Shown here in pieces: positions 20,408 to 31,500 of a stretch of 64,000 bases of DNA. Source of the DNA: Axinella damicornis (Eukaryota > Porifera > Demospongiae > Axinellida > Axinellidae). Made by a program: the position numbers and the translations under genes. A model generated the notes under the pieces. That model saw only the letters and a program-made list of their open reading frames with translations, searched no databases and was not told the origin of the DNA. The stretch lies in assembly GCA_963931865.1 (NCBI GenBank), contig OZ007509.1, positions 7,823,027 to 7,887,026 of the forward strand, given 5' to 3'. Each line of letters opens with the position of its first letter. Position 1 is the stretch's first letter.

Positions 20408-21500
20408 CTTTCAGACTGCCCTGCATGCTAGGCTCTCTAACACTGTTGAAGGAGGAGTTTACAACAACGCAACCACGAAACCGGAAAAAGGAGGGGCTGT
20501 ATCGTCTCGATCTCCGGGGCTCGCATTCTCGAGTCATGCAACGAGGGCCTGGGAACGGGGCAAGGAGCTCGAGGATGACTTTGAAGAATATTGTTCACAT
20601 TAGTACATTACATACGTATGTGCTAAATACCTGTGCATGCTCCAAAGACATATATATTAAGTGATGGTTGCAGGTCATGAGATATAGCTATAGTTGTCTG
20701 AGTTATAGCTATAGTTGTCCGTACGTTAACTGGTCATGAAGTTCTGCTACAACAGTCTTGTCATACTTGCTAGCCTGTGGAATAAAGAATTCAATAACTC
20801 ATCACAGTAATCATCTCAGCAGACACTGATTCATTAATCTGTACCAAAAGAGCAAATACGTAGCCAATCAAAAATGACAACTCCCTTTTTTACTGCTACC
20901 TTTAATTTTGATGCAGAAGAGCAAATGTATAGAAGTGAACCATTGGAGCTTACATGTAGGACATTCCACTGCCCACTGTCCATCGTTACTACTGGACATG
21001 AGGTGCGTCAATTTTGTGATTTTTATATTAGTGGGTATAGGTCTCAAAATTATGCCCTGTGAAAAAGATGAGTCACATGACATACATGTCCGCACTTTGC
21101 ACTTATTGATTATTCTTTTATTTGTTTATTTGACGAGTCTATTCAGCATGGCTCTGGAAAGTGAATAGTGCATGAAGAATAAAACTGCTGGATCTGATCT
21201 GCAAGGCACAGTAGCACAGGCAGTTTCATCAGTCTCGATCACTGATACAATTGCGGCAACACGTGTGAAAGCAATGGACAGCAGCCGATCACACCAAAGA
21301 GACTCGCACGTCAATTTCACTAGTCAGCAGAAGGCCATGCATGGTAGAGCAGCAGAGTGGAGTGAGAATGGGATAGCTACAACAAGCCCCTTTACCTACG
21401 AGTGGGTGTGGTTATCTAGTATTTCTGTGAAATTTTGTAGAAGGCCGAAAATTTTGTCCTTTAATTTTAATTTGGCTGTGTGGTATGTTGGGACAGGAAA
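20408..21500. other. Intergenic, nothing recognised
   Basis: Upstream of the MFSD10-like start codon. It holds one half-copy of a MITE end (GGGCCTGGGAACGGGGC, about 20545) and short ORFs lacking similarity. The promoter of the transporter gene should lie here. Confidence 0.5.
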
Positions 21501-21529
21501 TGGCGAGGACTATAGCCTTGATGAATGGG

Positions 21530-21700
21530 ACACAGTGGGATGTCTCAAGACATCCCTTCCTGTCTAATTGACACTCATGGACAGTGGGGATTGTAAGCAG
21601 TGCAAGGGACACAGTGGGATTCCCCAATGCACCATTAGACAGAGAGGTACAGCTTGGGACATCCCACTGTGTCCCTTGCACCACTGCTCACAATCCATGT
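21530..21700. repeat. Diverged, partly inverted units of the 70-bp minisatellite
   Basis: Contains GACACAGTGGGAT and ACAGCTTGGGACATCCCACT in both orientations. Related to the array at 22286. Confidence 0.6.
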
Positions 21701-22285
21701 TGTCCATCCCATCCTAATGCCATCCTTGGACATGGTCATGTGACATGCACCACAGGCGAATTTATGTGAAGGTTTCTGTACTGAAGAATTTTCTCGGCTT
21801 CAAACGAAATTGATATCGTTTGAAAGGTTTGGTGGAGTAGTTTCCAAATATGCCATCAACTCCAGGGTCACTTAGGCTGTAGGGCCTCTTGAAGGAGTGG
21901 CCGTGTGGGATGGTGGAGAAGCCAGTGCTCAAGGCACTCCTGGTACTCCAACAGGAAGTCTGCCCAACCCGAAACGTCTTTGAGACACTTTTCAAACTCC
22001 CCAACTGTAGCTTCACTTCTCGCAGCAAACATGGAAAGCTCGATACTGTGTAGAGAAGACTCATTCCCTTCTGTAGTTAATGAGAAGGTACAGCCGAGGA
22101 AATGAGGTGATTGTTGTCCTTGGCTCAGCCATCTGTGTTGAAACGTAACAAGCAGCCAAGCTCAAGAGCTCAACTATCAAGGATATCAAGTTGGCCATGT
22201 TGACATGGGAACGAGGCTTTTGAGGTTAGGAATGTCATTCATGCACAGCACATAGTCACATGTGCAAAAAATGTGTCCAACCTCC

Positions 22286-22690
22286 TCTGCCACTGTGTCC
22301 CTTGCACTGCTCACAATCCATCCCATCCTAATGTGCTAGAAGGGACAGCTTGGGACATCCCACTGTGTCCCTTGCACTGGTCACAATTCATCCCACCCTA
22401 ATGTGCTGGAAGGGACAGCTTGGGACATCCCACTGTATCCCTTGCACTGCTCACAATCCATCCCACCCTAATGTGCTAGAAGGGACAGCTTGGGACGTGT
22501 GTCCCTTGCACTGGTCACAATCCATCTCATCCTAATGTGCTAGAAGGGACAGCTTGGGACATCCCACTGTGTCCCTTGCACTGGTCACAATCCATCCCAC
22601 CCTAATGTGCTAGAAGGGACAGCTTGGGACATCCCACTGTGTCCCGTGCACTGCTCACAATCCATGTTGTCCATCCCATCCTAATGTACT
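22286..22690. repeat. Minisatellite, 70-bp unit, about 5-6 copies
   Basis: The units contain ATCCCACTGTGTCCCTTGCA, CACAATCCATCCCA and CTAATGTGCTAGAAGGGACA. One copy is shortened (about 22495). Further scattered pieces occur up to 23060. Intergenic, just 3' of the LRP2BP-like gene. Confidence 0.85.
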
Positions 22691-22814
22691 GACTCAAGGG
22701 GGGATGAAATTGTAGTGTGGTGAAGTACATGCTTGTAAGGGGGGAGGCATGAGTTGCCTTGCATACATAATAGGTTTCAAAGGGGGGCAGAAAAGACTCA
22801 AGGGGGCCAAATGC

Positions 22815-22815
<1 letters not shown>

Positions 22816-22846
<31 letters not shown>
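22816..22846. repeat. Poly-C run
   Basis: About 31 consecutive C. A likely assembly-fragile and polymorphic site. Confidence 0.9.
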
Positions 22847-23086
22847 TGCCATAGTGTCCCACACAACAATCCAATGTCCATCTTGACCCAATCAGGAAGG
22901 CACACCTTGGAAAGGGTGGACAGTGAGGGTTAAGGCATGCTCTGTGGAACACAGTCGGATGTCCCAAGATACCCCTTCCTGTCCCTCTATGGCAAGCCTA
23001 AATCTTCCATCCCATCCTAACATACCACTCGATACCCCACACTATCCATTCTTGTCCATAAAAAATCCCATGTGTGTCCATGTGTG

Positions 23087-23788
23087 CTACATCACCTTAG
23101 TGAGGTACTCGTGTGCCTTGATGTCATTTCTGCTCACAACCTGTCCCAGCTGGAGGCTACGGGCTAGCACGAAGCACCCCATGGCTACACCACGGCAGTC
23201 CAGCGGGGACAGACCTCCTCCATCCTGCACTGAGGGTTCTTCCAGCTCACTGACCCTGCATGGAGCAGAGGGAGAGACTCAGACACTAGAGTGTCCTTAG
23301 AGTGTGGTACATTCAAGTAGAGAGCCTCATTCCCTCGCCCTCCCAGCTTTTTGCTTCATAGTGTACAGTATGTGACAAAGAGCTAGGGAGGAGTGAGAAC
23401 GAGGCTATCTCTTGGGTACTGAGCATTGTGTTCGGCCTCAGGTTACTAAGCATCATATTATTCTCCTTGGAAATCGAAACGATTACAGCATCCTGTTGGA
23501 TGAACCCTTGGAGATATGGATGACCAGTGGGACTGTTCCGACTGCATGAAGTTATCTAGTCAACATGTGGATGTCAGAGTACCTATAGATCACTCACTTA
23601 AATGCAGTTTCAGCTGCCTTTGAGAACAGCTTTGTTGTGTAATAGTGGTGTGCTAGGAGCCCCATGCCATACACGCACCCTCCCTCGGCAGATTTCTTCA
23701 GCCACCATAGCCCTCTTTCGGTATCTCTGGCACATCCCAGCCCATTTACATACAACATCCCCACAGCAGCTGGAAGAGGTGTGTGCGT

Positions 23789-23839
<51 letters not shown>

Positions 23840-23850
23840 TGTGTGTGTGT

Positions 23851-23906
<56 letters not shown>

Positions 23907-26900
23907 TGGCCACAAGTCACTAAAAATCACTATAGAACATGTTGGGAAGAGAGTAACGGCTTACCATGGATTCCAGGTTTCCGTTTTCAGCAGCCTCCAA
24001 GTGCCAATGAAATGACTACAGGAGAAGGAGGGAGAGAGGGAGGGAGGGGTGGGTGGGTGGAGTGGGAAGAAGGAGGTGGAGGGAGGGGGAGGGAGGGCGG
24101 TGGGATGGAGGGAGTTGAGGGAGGGAGGAAGGGAGGGAGGGAGGGAGGGAAGGAGGGAGGGAGGGAGGGAGGGAGGGAGGGAGGGAGGGAGGGAGGGAGG
24201 GAGGGAGGGAGGGAGGGAGGGAGGGAGGGAGGGAGGGGAGGAGGGAGGGGAGGGAGGAAAGGAGAGGGAGGGAGGGGGGTGGGTGGGATGGTGGGAGGGA
24301 GTGAGGGAAGGAGGGAGGGGTGGGAGGGAGGGAGGCGGAAGGGGGTGGAGGGAGGGAGGCGGAAGGGAGGAGGGAGAGACAGAGGGGAGGGGGGGGAGTG
24401 GAAAGGAGGGAGGGACAATGGGAGGGAGGGGGCAAAACTGCATGTAGCCCACTTGGAAACAAGTTGGAGATAATACATTTTAGTCTAGAATGTGAATTCA
24501 ATCAATGCACTTCTCTTCTATTAAAACCAATCAGGAGGACTACTCTGTGTCCGCCCCCCCCCCCCCCCCCCCCCCCCCCAACCCCCCTACAAATCCTTAT
24601 ACATCTACAATACTAAAGGCAACTAATACTTCTTGCCACCTACTCAAAGACACCGTCACTTCTTCACATGATACCTTGCTGAGGTCTCTGGTCTCTTCCC
24701 TAGCATAGAACATGCCCAGGGTATTCTGTGCCCTCACACTGCTAGCATCAGTGCCACACCCTGCTGCAAGAAGCCACCACTTCTCAGCCTCACTGTCTGA
24801 CTGAAGGATTCCGTACCCCTGCAAGGAGGAGAGGTACACTCATCAGATGTGGGGTATATCCTAGCCTTGTTCCCAGGCCGTCTCTCACTCTGTTTGTACA
24901 TAGAAACATACGCGACCTTTGAATTGCCCGACCGAAAAGCGCTTTTTGGTTGGTCAGTTCAAAGGTCACACATGCAGCAAAAAATGGAGCAGGAGAAAGC
25001 CTGGGAACAAGGCTAAGTCTCACTAGTCTGGTGCTAGAGCAAATGTACCCTTCACCCTTTGAAGTACAATGTACAAGCCATTAAGGCTTTCTATATACGT
25101 ACAGCCAGCAAGGAATGTATGAATCTCATTAGCACCCCATATTTCTTGCTGAGGAGGAGATGTGAAGCAGCCAGGAGCAAGAGTACCAACCGCAGCAGCA
25201 GTGTTCCCATGGCTATCACAATGCACATTGTGCCCCTGAGTACGGCCTGAGTAGGTACAGTCTGCTGTCGGCACAGTTAATGCTATACCTATACAACACT
25301 TGTTTTGCACACATTCAAGACTCTTAGCATGGATGGTTAGCAGTACGCACATTATACTGGCAGCTTTATACATGTGCTGGATAAATGATGCTCTGCACGG
25401 GAACGAGACAGGTGCACACCTGGTAGTACGCTCTACCAACATTGTACTGTGCGCTGGGTACAATGTTGGAGTCCTTCTTCTTCTGGGACTGAGCAACTTG
25501 AAGCATGTAGCTGAACCCTTGGGCCTGGAGGAGGTATGTTGTGGAATATCAGTGCAGTGGGGGAAGGAGAACAAAGATAATACCAGTGTACGTGTACAGC
25601 GTGCATGACACTGGTTACTCATTCTAAGTCATGGGTCACTTGGCTGGTTCTGTGTTAATCCTTTTCAATTGACAGAAAGGGCAAATGTTGCACAATCCAT
25701 AACAGAATCTTGAAAATGGGGCCTGTGCAATTTTACCACTTGCTTTGCACTGAAGCTCACCGGGTCCTCCTGCACTCCCAGTCCATCATATTGCATCACC
25801 CCTAGCTGGTACTGTGCCTGGACGCTTCCCCCTTGCTTTGCCATTTCAAAGTACTTCATGGCCTCAGCATAGCTCCGTTGGGAGAAGTGGTACTGACCGA
25901 GAGAAAACTGAGCTTCAGTAATGCCTGATGGGGTAGAGGGAAGCATTTGGAACAGGCATGAATGTCTACAGTTTAACATCACAGGAAAAAGAAAGTGGGG
26001 GCAGAATGGCAGTCACAAACTTAATAGTAGGCCAAGAAACAGCAAAGTACATGTACATACCCACACACTTCAGGAGTTATGCCATTAGAGGGTGGGGCCT
26101 CAAATAGTGTCTCCACATGGCATCAGGAATCCAACCAAGTTCACCTCGTTCCCAGTCCCCTGCACAGCGATGAAAAGCTGGGCATGGGACTGGGAACGAG
26201 GCTACAACCACGCAAGTAGCATAAAAAAAACAACGTAAGACAATTTTCGCAAGGTAAGCTTTGACAGTCATTCTGCCATTCTGGAGTACTGGTTGCCACT
26301 CAAATGATGTGCTGTGTGTTAGAGCATGCTACAGGTCATGTATTGAGCTCAACACAAGACAAGTTCAGCTCAGTTCAGTTCAGCTCACTTTGATTTGAAA
26401 ACCCAGGAATGCTGCATCTCCAATGCACCCATGTAGGTCCTAGGCCACATTAACAGGAAGTGGCGATATGACATCATCACTGAACTCGCTTGAGTTACCA
26501 TAAACGACTTGTTCAAACTTGCTTTCGTGGAAGGGCAAAGTGCAAATTCTTCTTTTTTGGCAACCACCCTTCAATAGGAAAATCAAGGGCTTTAGTAGGA
26601 TTCACACCCTGGGCTGAGTTGTGCACTTGAAACCTAATTAGCCTCGCTCCCAGGGAACTACCAGAGACTCTCACTGTACCAGTGCACCACAGCAGAAGTG
26701 GCCAAATGCAAGTTGTGCCTGTAGGACTGCACACTGTCACTGTGCTGAAAGGTGTTTCCAATACCATTGTTTTCTATGTTGTATAATTATGACGTGTGAT
26801 GTAACTTCTACCACAGTGCGTGGACGTTCCTTTAATGTACCGTGGAGGATAAATCGGTTATCCTCCGCTATGACGTCATAGCGGAGGATAACCGATTTAT

Positions 26901-27607
26901 CCTCCGCAGTACATCAAAGGATCGCCACGCTGTGCTGAGAATCAGAGAGTTGTAGCTGTCTAGCAGCTGGATCCAGCTACTAACTTGACTTGGAGGTTAT
27001 GTCTGTGGTAGAAGCCGGATCTACTACGTCGACTCGGAGGTTATGCAGTTTATCCTCCTTGGAAAAGTTTAGCCTCGGCTTCGCCTCGGCCAAACTTTCC
27101 CGCGGAGGATAAATCGCATAACCTCCGTGTCGACGTAGTAGATCCTATACTTATCCCCCCACACACATTTCATCATCAGATGGAAACGCAACAATATTTC
27201 AGGCTGTCGAAGTGTGGCTAGCAGACGTTATCATCACTGTGAGTACACACATCCGTCATGTTCTTATGAATGGAACGATGCGGAATTACTGGTAAAGCTC
27301 CACTATACCATGCCAGGAAGCATTTTAAACTATAGACTACATAAGCTGTACTATATCATAGATGATATATTATCTAAAGTCAGCGAGGATATGCAGTTAT
27401 ATTGCCTGATCTGATTTGCAGGTATGTACACAAACACAGTTAGTTAACTAGTCTCGCGGGCCAGACTAGTAGATACTGCAGTCAATATAATTTACCCCGC
27501 TGTGCTTTTTCCTCCATCTCTTTAATCCACTTCTCCCCAGCCAACGCTGAGCAGGAGAAGGGCTGCAGCCGTACCAGTTGCTGGGTACTAGCCGACACAA
27601 TGTCCAT
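23087..27607 (-). CDS. LRP2BP-like Sel1-repeat protein
   Basis: Soluble alpha-helical Sel1/TPR-like scaffold. In vertebrates LRP2BP binds the cytoplasmic tail of megalin. Exons in gene order: 27496-27607, 25761-25924, 25420-25524, 24675-24818, 23965-24015, 23598-23769, 23087-23255. Start [14 protein letters not shown], stop TAG at 23087. Sel1 units visible: [20 protein letters not shown] and [97 protein letters not shown]. Length is about 305 residues against about 347 in vertebrates; the N terminus is shorter and so is the C terminus. All junctions keep frame except exon 5 to exon 6, which is one base short with the only good splice sites. That junction adjoins a CA microsatellite. Intron 4 holds a 400-bp GGGA tract. 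Confidence 0.88.
23327..23412. mobile_element. Palindromic MITE, AGCCTCATTCCC variant
   Basis: AGCCTCATTCCC...CTCCCAGCTTTTTG and the inverted AAGAGCTAGGGAGG...GAACGAGGCT, around an inner palindrome near GTGTACAGTATG. It sits about 70 bp upstream (gene sense) of the last exon of the LRP2BP-like gene. Confidence 0.7.
23778..23904 (-). repeat. (TG)n microsatellite at the acceptor of LRP2BP-like exon 6
   Basis: GT tract of about 120 bp with a few interruptions. In the gene sense it is CA repeat ending about 10 bp before the CTCTTCCAG acceptor. Confidence 0.9.
24020..24430. repeat. (GGGA)n purine-rich tract, about 400 bp
   Basis: Nearly pure GGGA/GGA repeat on the plus strand, within intron 4 of the minus-strand gene. 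It could form G-quadruplex or triplex DNA. The long Gly/Arg/Glu and Pro/Ser frames over it are artefacts. Confidence 0.92.
24554..24579. repeat. Poly-C run
   Basis: About 26 C in the same intron as the GGGA tract. Confidence 0.85.
24864..25015. mobile_element. Palindromic MITE, TAGCCTTGTTCCCAGGC variant
   Basis: Ends TAGCCTTGTTCCCAGGC / GCCTGGGAACAAGGCTA with inner arms GACCTTTGAA / TTCAAAGGTC and CCGACC / GGTTGG. It shares the GACCTTTGAA stem with the copy at 50651. Located in intron 3 of the LRP2BP-like gene. Confidence 0.8.
26141..26204. mobile_element. Palindromic MITE, CCTCGTTCCCAGTCCC variant
   Basis: CCTCGTTCCCAGTCCC...GGGACTGGGAACGAGG with a short loop containing GCACAGCG. Located in intron 1 of the LRP2BP-like gene. 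Confidence 0.75.
26811..26937. mobile_element. Foldback element centred on TGACGTCA
   Basis: Two arms of about 60 bp meet head to head. The inner 30 bp of each arm are perfect, including GGAGGATAAATCGGTTATCC. The centre TATGACGTCATA is itself a palindrome and contains a consensus CRE/ATF site. Located in intron 1 of the LRP2BP-like gene. Confidence 0.85.
27017..27145. mobile_element. Second foldback element sharing GGAGGATAAATCG
   Basis: Arms of about 54 bp (GGATCTACTACGTCGAC ... and its complement) surround a loop holding the nested hairpin CCTCGGCTTCGCCTCGG. It shares the GGAGGATAAATCG core with the element 80 bp to its left. Confidence 0.8.
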
Positions 27608-27647
27608 AGCTACACGTACACTATACTATACTATTCGCACGTGACTC

Positions 27648-27700
27648 GGGGAGAACGGAACGGAACGGAACGGAACGGAATGTTGAACGGAACAGTAGCC
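27648..27700. repeat. (GGAAC)n short repeat upstream of the LRP2BP-like start
   Basis: About five GGAAC pentamers, then a degenerate copy. It lies about 40-90 bp upstream of the start codon in the gene sense, so it may sit in the 5' UTR or promoter. The same pentamer is found in the arms at 48062 and 48655. Confidence 0.75.
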
Positions 27701-27785
27701 CCGCCCCTGAGAAGGTTCGGCACTCATGAATCTAGCCCAGGCTGAGATATTACTTCCAAGGCCCGTAGTTGCGGTAGCCAGGAGT

Positions 27786-27841
27786 AGTCTGGATCCCAGA
27801 CCCAACCGGCGAGCGATAAGGCCGGTTGGGTCCAGACTAAG
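27786..27841. mobile_element. Hairpin MITE, TAGTCTGGATCCCAGACCC
   Basis: TAGTCTGGATCCCAGACCCAACCGGC ... GCCGGTTGGGTCCAGACTA. Similar in logic to the TAGCCTCG family but with a different end sequence. From 27842 to 28526 lies the intergenic gap to the STELLO-like gene, containing one more hairpin (28206-28262, GGCCCACAC/GTGTGGGCC). Confidence 0.7.
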
Positions 27842-28526
27842 CCAGGAGGGGTTCGGGTTCCTTAGATTCAGGGACGTATAACACATAAAAGTGGGAGTGG
27901 CTACCTCATTTTTCACTCAATAATTATCTGGAACTAGAAGACATGTCGCACGAACAGTTACACTTGTAGGTTCATCGTCTTGTCCCGGACTAGCTACTGT
28001 TACTACAGACCACTGACTGCAGGTTTCATTCAGTCTGGGAACAAAATACTAGCTGAAGCTACCTTGTCCATGATTGTGGTTTCTTGCTATAGCTCCGTGT
28101 TCTGCACCCATATTTATCAACGATTCATTGCATGAAGCATGACCCTAGCTATCACATCCTTTAGCTGAGTCATGCACAAATAGTGTGTGCCACTATGCAC
28201 GGCAGGCCCGAGTCGTACCCGGCCCACACATGTTCCACGTGTGGGCCTGGGTATGAGGCTAATGCACGGCCATTGCCAGCACCACAGTACCGGACAGTTG
28301 GATAGTTTAATGTGCACTATTAATATGCTTGAGACAAGCATTGTTATAATTATATATTATGTATGTATAGTTAACCACACAGCTAAAATGGGTAGTTTCA
28401 AACACCCTTCATGAAACTTTCTAAAGAAGAAGAAGAGAAGGTACATGTATATAATACACAAGCTCCTATTGGAGCCTATGACATCAAAAGTTGAATGTAA
28501 CTCTGAAGTAATCAATAATATAGCTA

Positions 28527-31500
28527 TTACATTTTGTCTACTTGAAGTGCTGGAACCCCATAGAGCTGCTCAATTGCAACATTGTAATCCTGTGGCACTC
28601 TCTGTCCAGGAGTAACCTTCTTTGATGCCTTGCATAAGTTAAGCAACAACTCCTCCTTCTTACGCTCAACCTCATCAACCATAAGATCATGAACTTTACT
28701 CAAATTTACCTCTCCGAGCTTCTTCTCAAGATCCATAAAATCATCAAAGTAAATGATATGGGGCCAATGGAAAAAGTCTGCAAATTGCAACCAATAAAAC
28801 TCTGCTTCCTTGTCTTTATCCATGTTAACATTGGGACTGTAAGGATGAATACTGCTGGGGTGTGCTTTCATTACCTTATCTAGTCCAGCATTGTTGCAGT
28901 AAGTGAGACTCAAAGAAGATCTATCTTCGGTAACAGTTCTCATGACATTGCGAATGAAATTCATGCTTGGCATGAACAGTGGAATACACAGGGAATAGAT
29001 TTCCGTGAGTTTGTATGACATCACAGAGTAAGGAAGGAAAACAACTGCAGGATGGCTGACCAGGTTGGATAGCTGATATCTTGGGTAGATTTTGTGCACT
29101 GGTTTGATATGAAATTTTGATATTTTATTGTTTAGACGATTGTCCCAGACACCAAACGCCAATATTTCATTTCGTTTAGGTGCATAACTGTTATTGGCCG
29201 TGTAAAACCCACTGAAACTGTACAAACGAAGAGGATCAAGTCCTGTATAATGCCGGAGATATTCCCGGTCATAAGCACTTTCAGCAGCAATGATATGCTT
29301 GGGATTGTCCATGGAAACTAAAGCATTGAGATGTTCGTTCAAGCGGTTCCATTCTTTCTCAGTACATCTTCCCAAGTTGTATCGATGAGCAGGCAGGAAC
29401 ACAATAGTTTTGTTAAACGGCATCCACATCTCACACATAGAGGCTGGGAACATACACATAAAGGCATCTGTGGATGCAATCTGTGGATCATTCTTGTAAA
29501 ATTCAAAATTATCCTTCAACATTTTTTCGGTCAAACGTGTTGTGTGTGTGCGGTACTGAAGTGAAATCACCTGTGAAAGCCTTTTGTATACACTGAAACC
29601 CTTCCTTTGGAACACGAATGGATACGGGGAGGCAGCCTGCTTGTGTCCCGCAAGGATTACACTGTGGCCCATACTTGCCAGAGCAGATGGTATATCTAAG
29701 CGAGTGCCATCATGTAGATCTGATGTCCAGAATGTGAGTGATGCTGTAGTTTCACAAACATCCAGAAATTCACCTTCTCGGTCTGTTCTCTTGACTAACT
29801 TATTGGGCTGAGGTGTTGGTGAAGACCAAGGTGCACGACCATTTACAAGTTCAGGAAACCTGTAACCAACATGAACAAGACTTTTAAGCCATCGCTGCAA
29901 GAGTGTGATATCCTTACTTTCCAAATACTGGTGTTTGTACAAGGCAGCCCATAATTCTTTTACATGTTCAACCAGTGTATTTCCTTTGCCCTCCCATCTG
30001 CTCAAGAACTCAACAAGATCTTCACTTTGTTGGTAAAGGTCTGTTCTCTTGACTAACTTATTGGGCTGAGGTGTTGGTGAAGACCAAGGTGCATGACCTT
30101 TTATGAGTTCCGGAAACTTGTAACCAACATCAGCAAGACTCTGAAGCCATCGCTGCAAGAGTGTGATATCCTCAATCTCTATAAACTGGTGTTCGTACAA
30201 GGTAACCCATAATTCTTGTATACGCTCAATCAGTGTATTTCCTTTGCCCTCCCATCTGCCCAAGAACTCAACGAGATGTTCACTTTTTTGGTAAAGGTCA
30301 GTCTCAGCAGCCAGATCCCTCAAACTGCTATGAGGGTTCCATTCCTTGACAACTAGTGGACGTGCCAGGAACCCCACCTGGAGACCCACGTCCCAGAACA
30401 ACCTTTGAGCAATGTAGCTGCGCCATACATCAGAGACCTGTCTGTTAACAGTGATGGGAAGCAGCAGAGCCCAGAAACTGGCCTCAAAGTGCAGGGTTGC
30501 CTGCGAATTGTAAGGTGTGAGTACACCTTTGGGAACGATCAGAGGCTTGGTTTCATTAGATCTTTTAAATGAGAACGGGACTGGCATTGTAATCCGGTAG
30601 ATGGCATCCAAATCTGGTTGATGATCTGCTAGAGACTGGAGTACTGCAACTGACTCATGCTTTACCTTATAGGTCTTTGTTTGAGTGTCATAACTCTCTG
30701 GCAATTTGATGTGAGACGGTGGTAGACCCCTTGGCCAAGAAGGCAGAGTTGGTGCCCCAAGTACTGGGTAAGGGTTATATGTTGGGAAATTGTGCTTGTG
30801 TGGCTCACGGATAAGTATTTCAGCACTTTGATCACCAGGTATGGCAGCATCGATTGACAGAGTACCTTCTGGTGCTGCTCCAGCTACCCAGAACTTTAGC
30901 AGGTTGTCATCATCAAAGTCCCAGATGACCGAAGCACCATGCATGATAGCATACAGGTAGCCAACATTCTTGCGTCCAAATGTATCCCAGGGAACAATTT
31001 TCACAAATGTGTTGTTCAATGCTTCCTGGCCCTTCGGACTGAGATAAACAACTGCGTTATTTCCTTCTCCAGGTTTCCATCTGGTTTCATACACCTTGAG
31101 GCTCCTCCTATCACCGATAATCACTAAGCACCAACCCTCCACCCTCACCCAACGTTGCACCGCCTGTGATGGCTCAACTACAGTGGTCAATACTCCCCAC
31201 TGTGCACACCAAGGATCCATTCTGCCTCTTTCTGGACCCTTATGATTAGGAACTGCTACCGATGTAGAATTGAGTTTGTTTCTTGGAAATGTCCGCACAG
31301 CTTTACCAGTAAAGGTGTATCCTATAGCTGCATCGTTATGCTCAGAAGCATTGTCAAGAGTGGCTGTACCAATATGCTCAGTCCTCTCAGGAACATTGTT
31401 AGTGTTCCCAGGAGGGGGGACTGGAAGTTTCTTTACACCATGATTGAAGAACAGCAGCAACACTACCAGCAACACACAGACACAGATGAACAGAAGGTAC

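Noticed and set aside
23664..24501. Long ORFs over the TG and GGGA tracts (up to 269 codons)
   Set aside because: They consist of repeat-encoded Cys/Val/His/Thr or Gly/Arg/Glu/Pro/Ser runs on both strands and overlap proven introns.
25023..25250. Extra exon for the LRP2BP-like gene ([13 protein letters not shown] frame after a CAG)
   Set aside because: It does not match the family. Exons 3 and 4 already join in phase with continuous Sel1 sequence.
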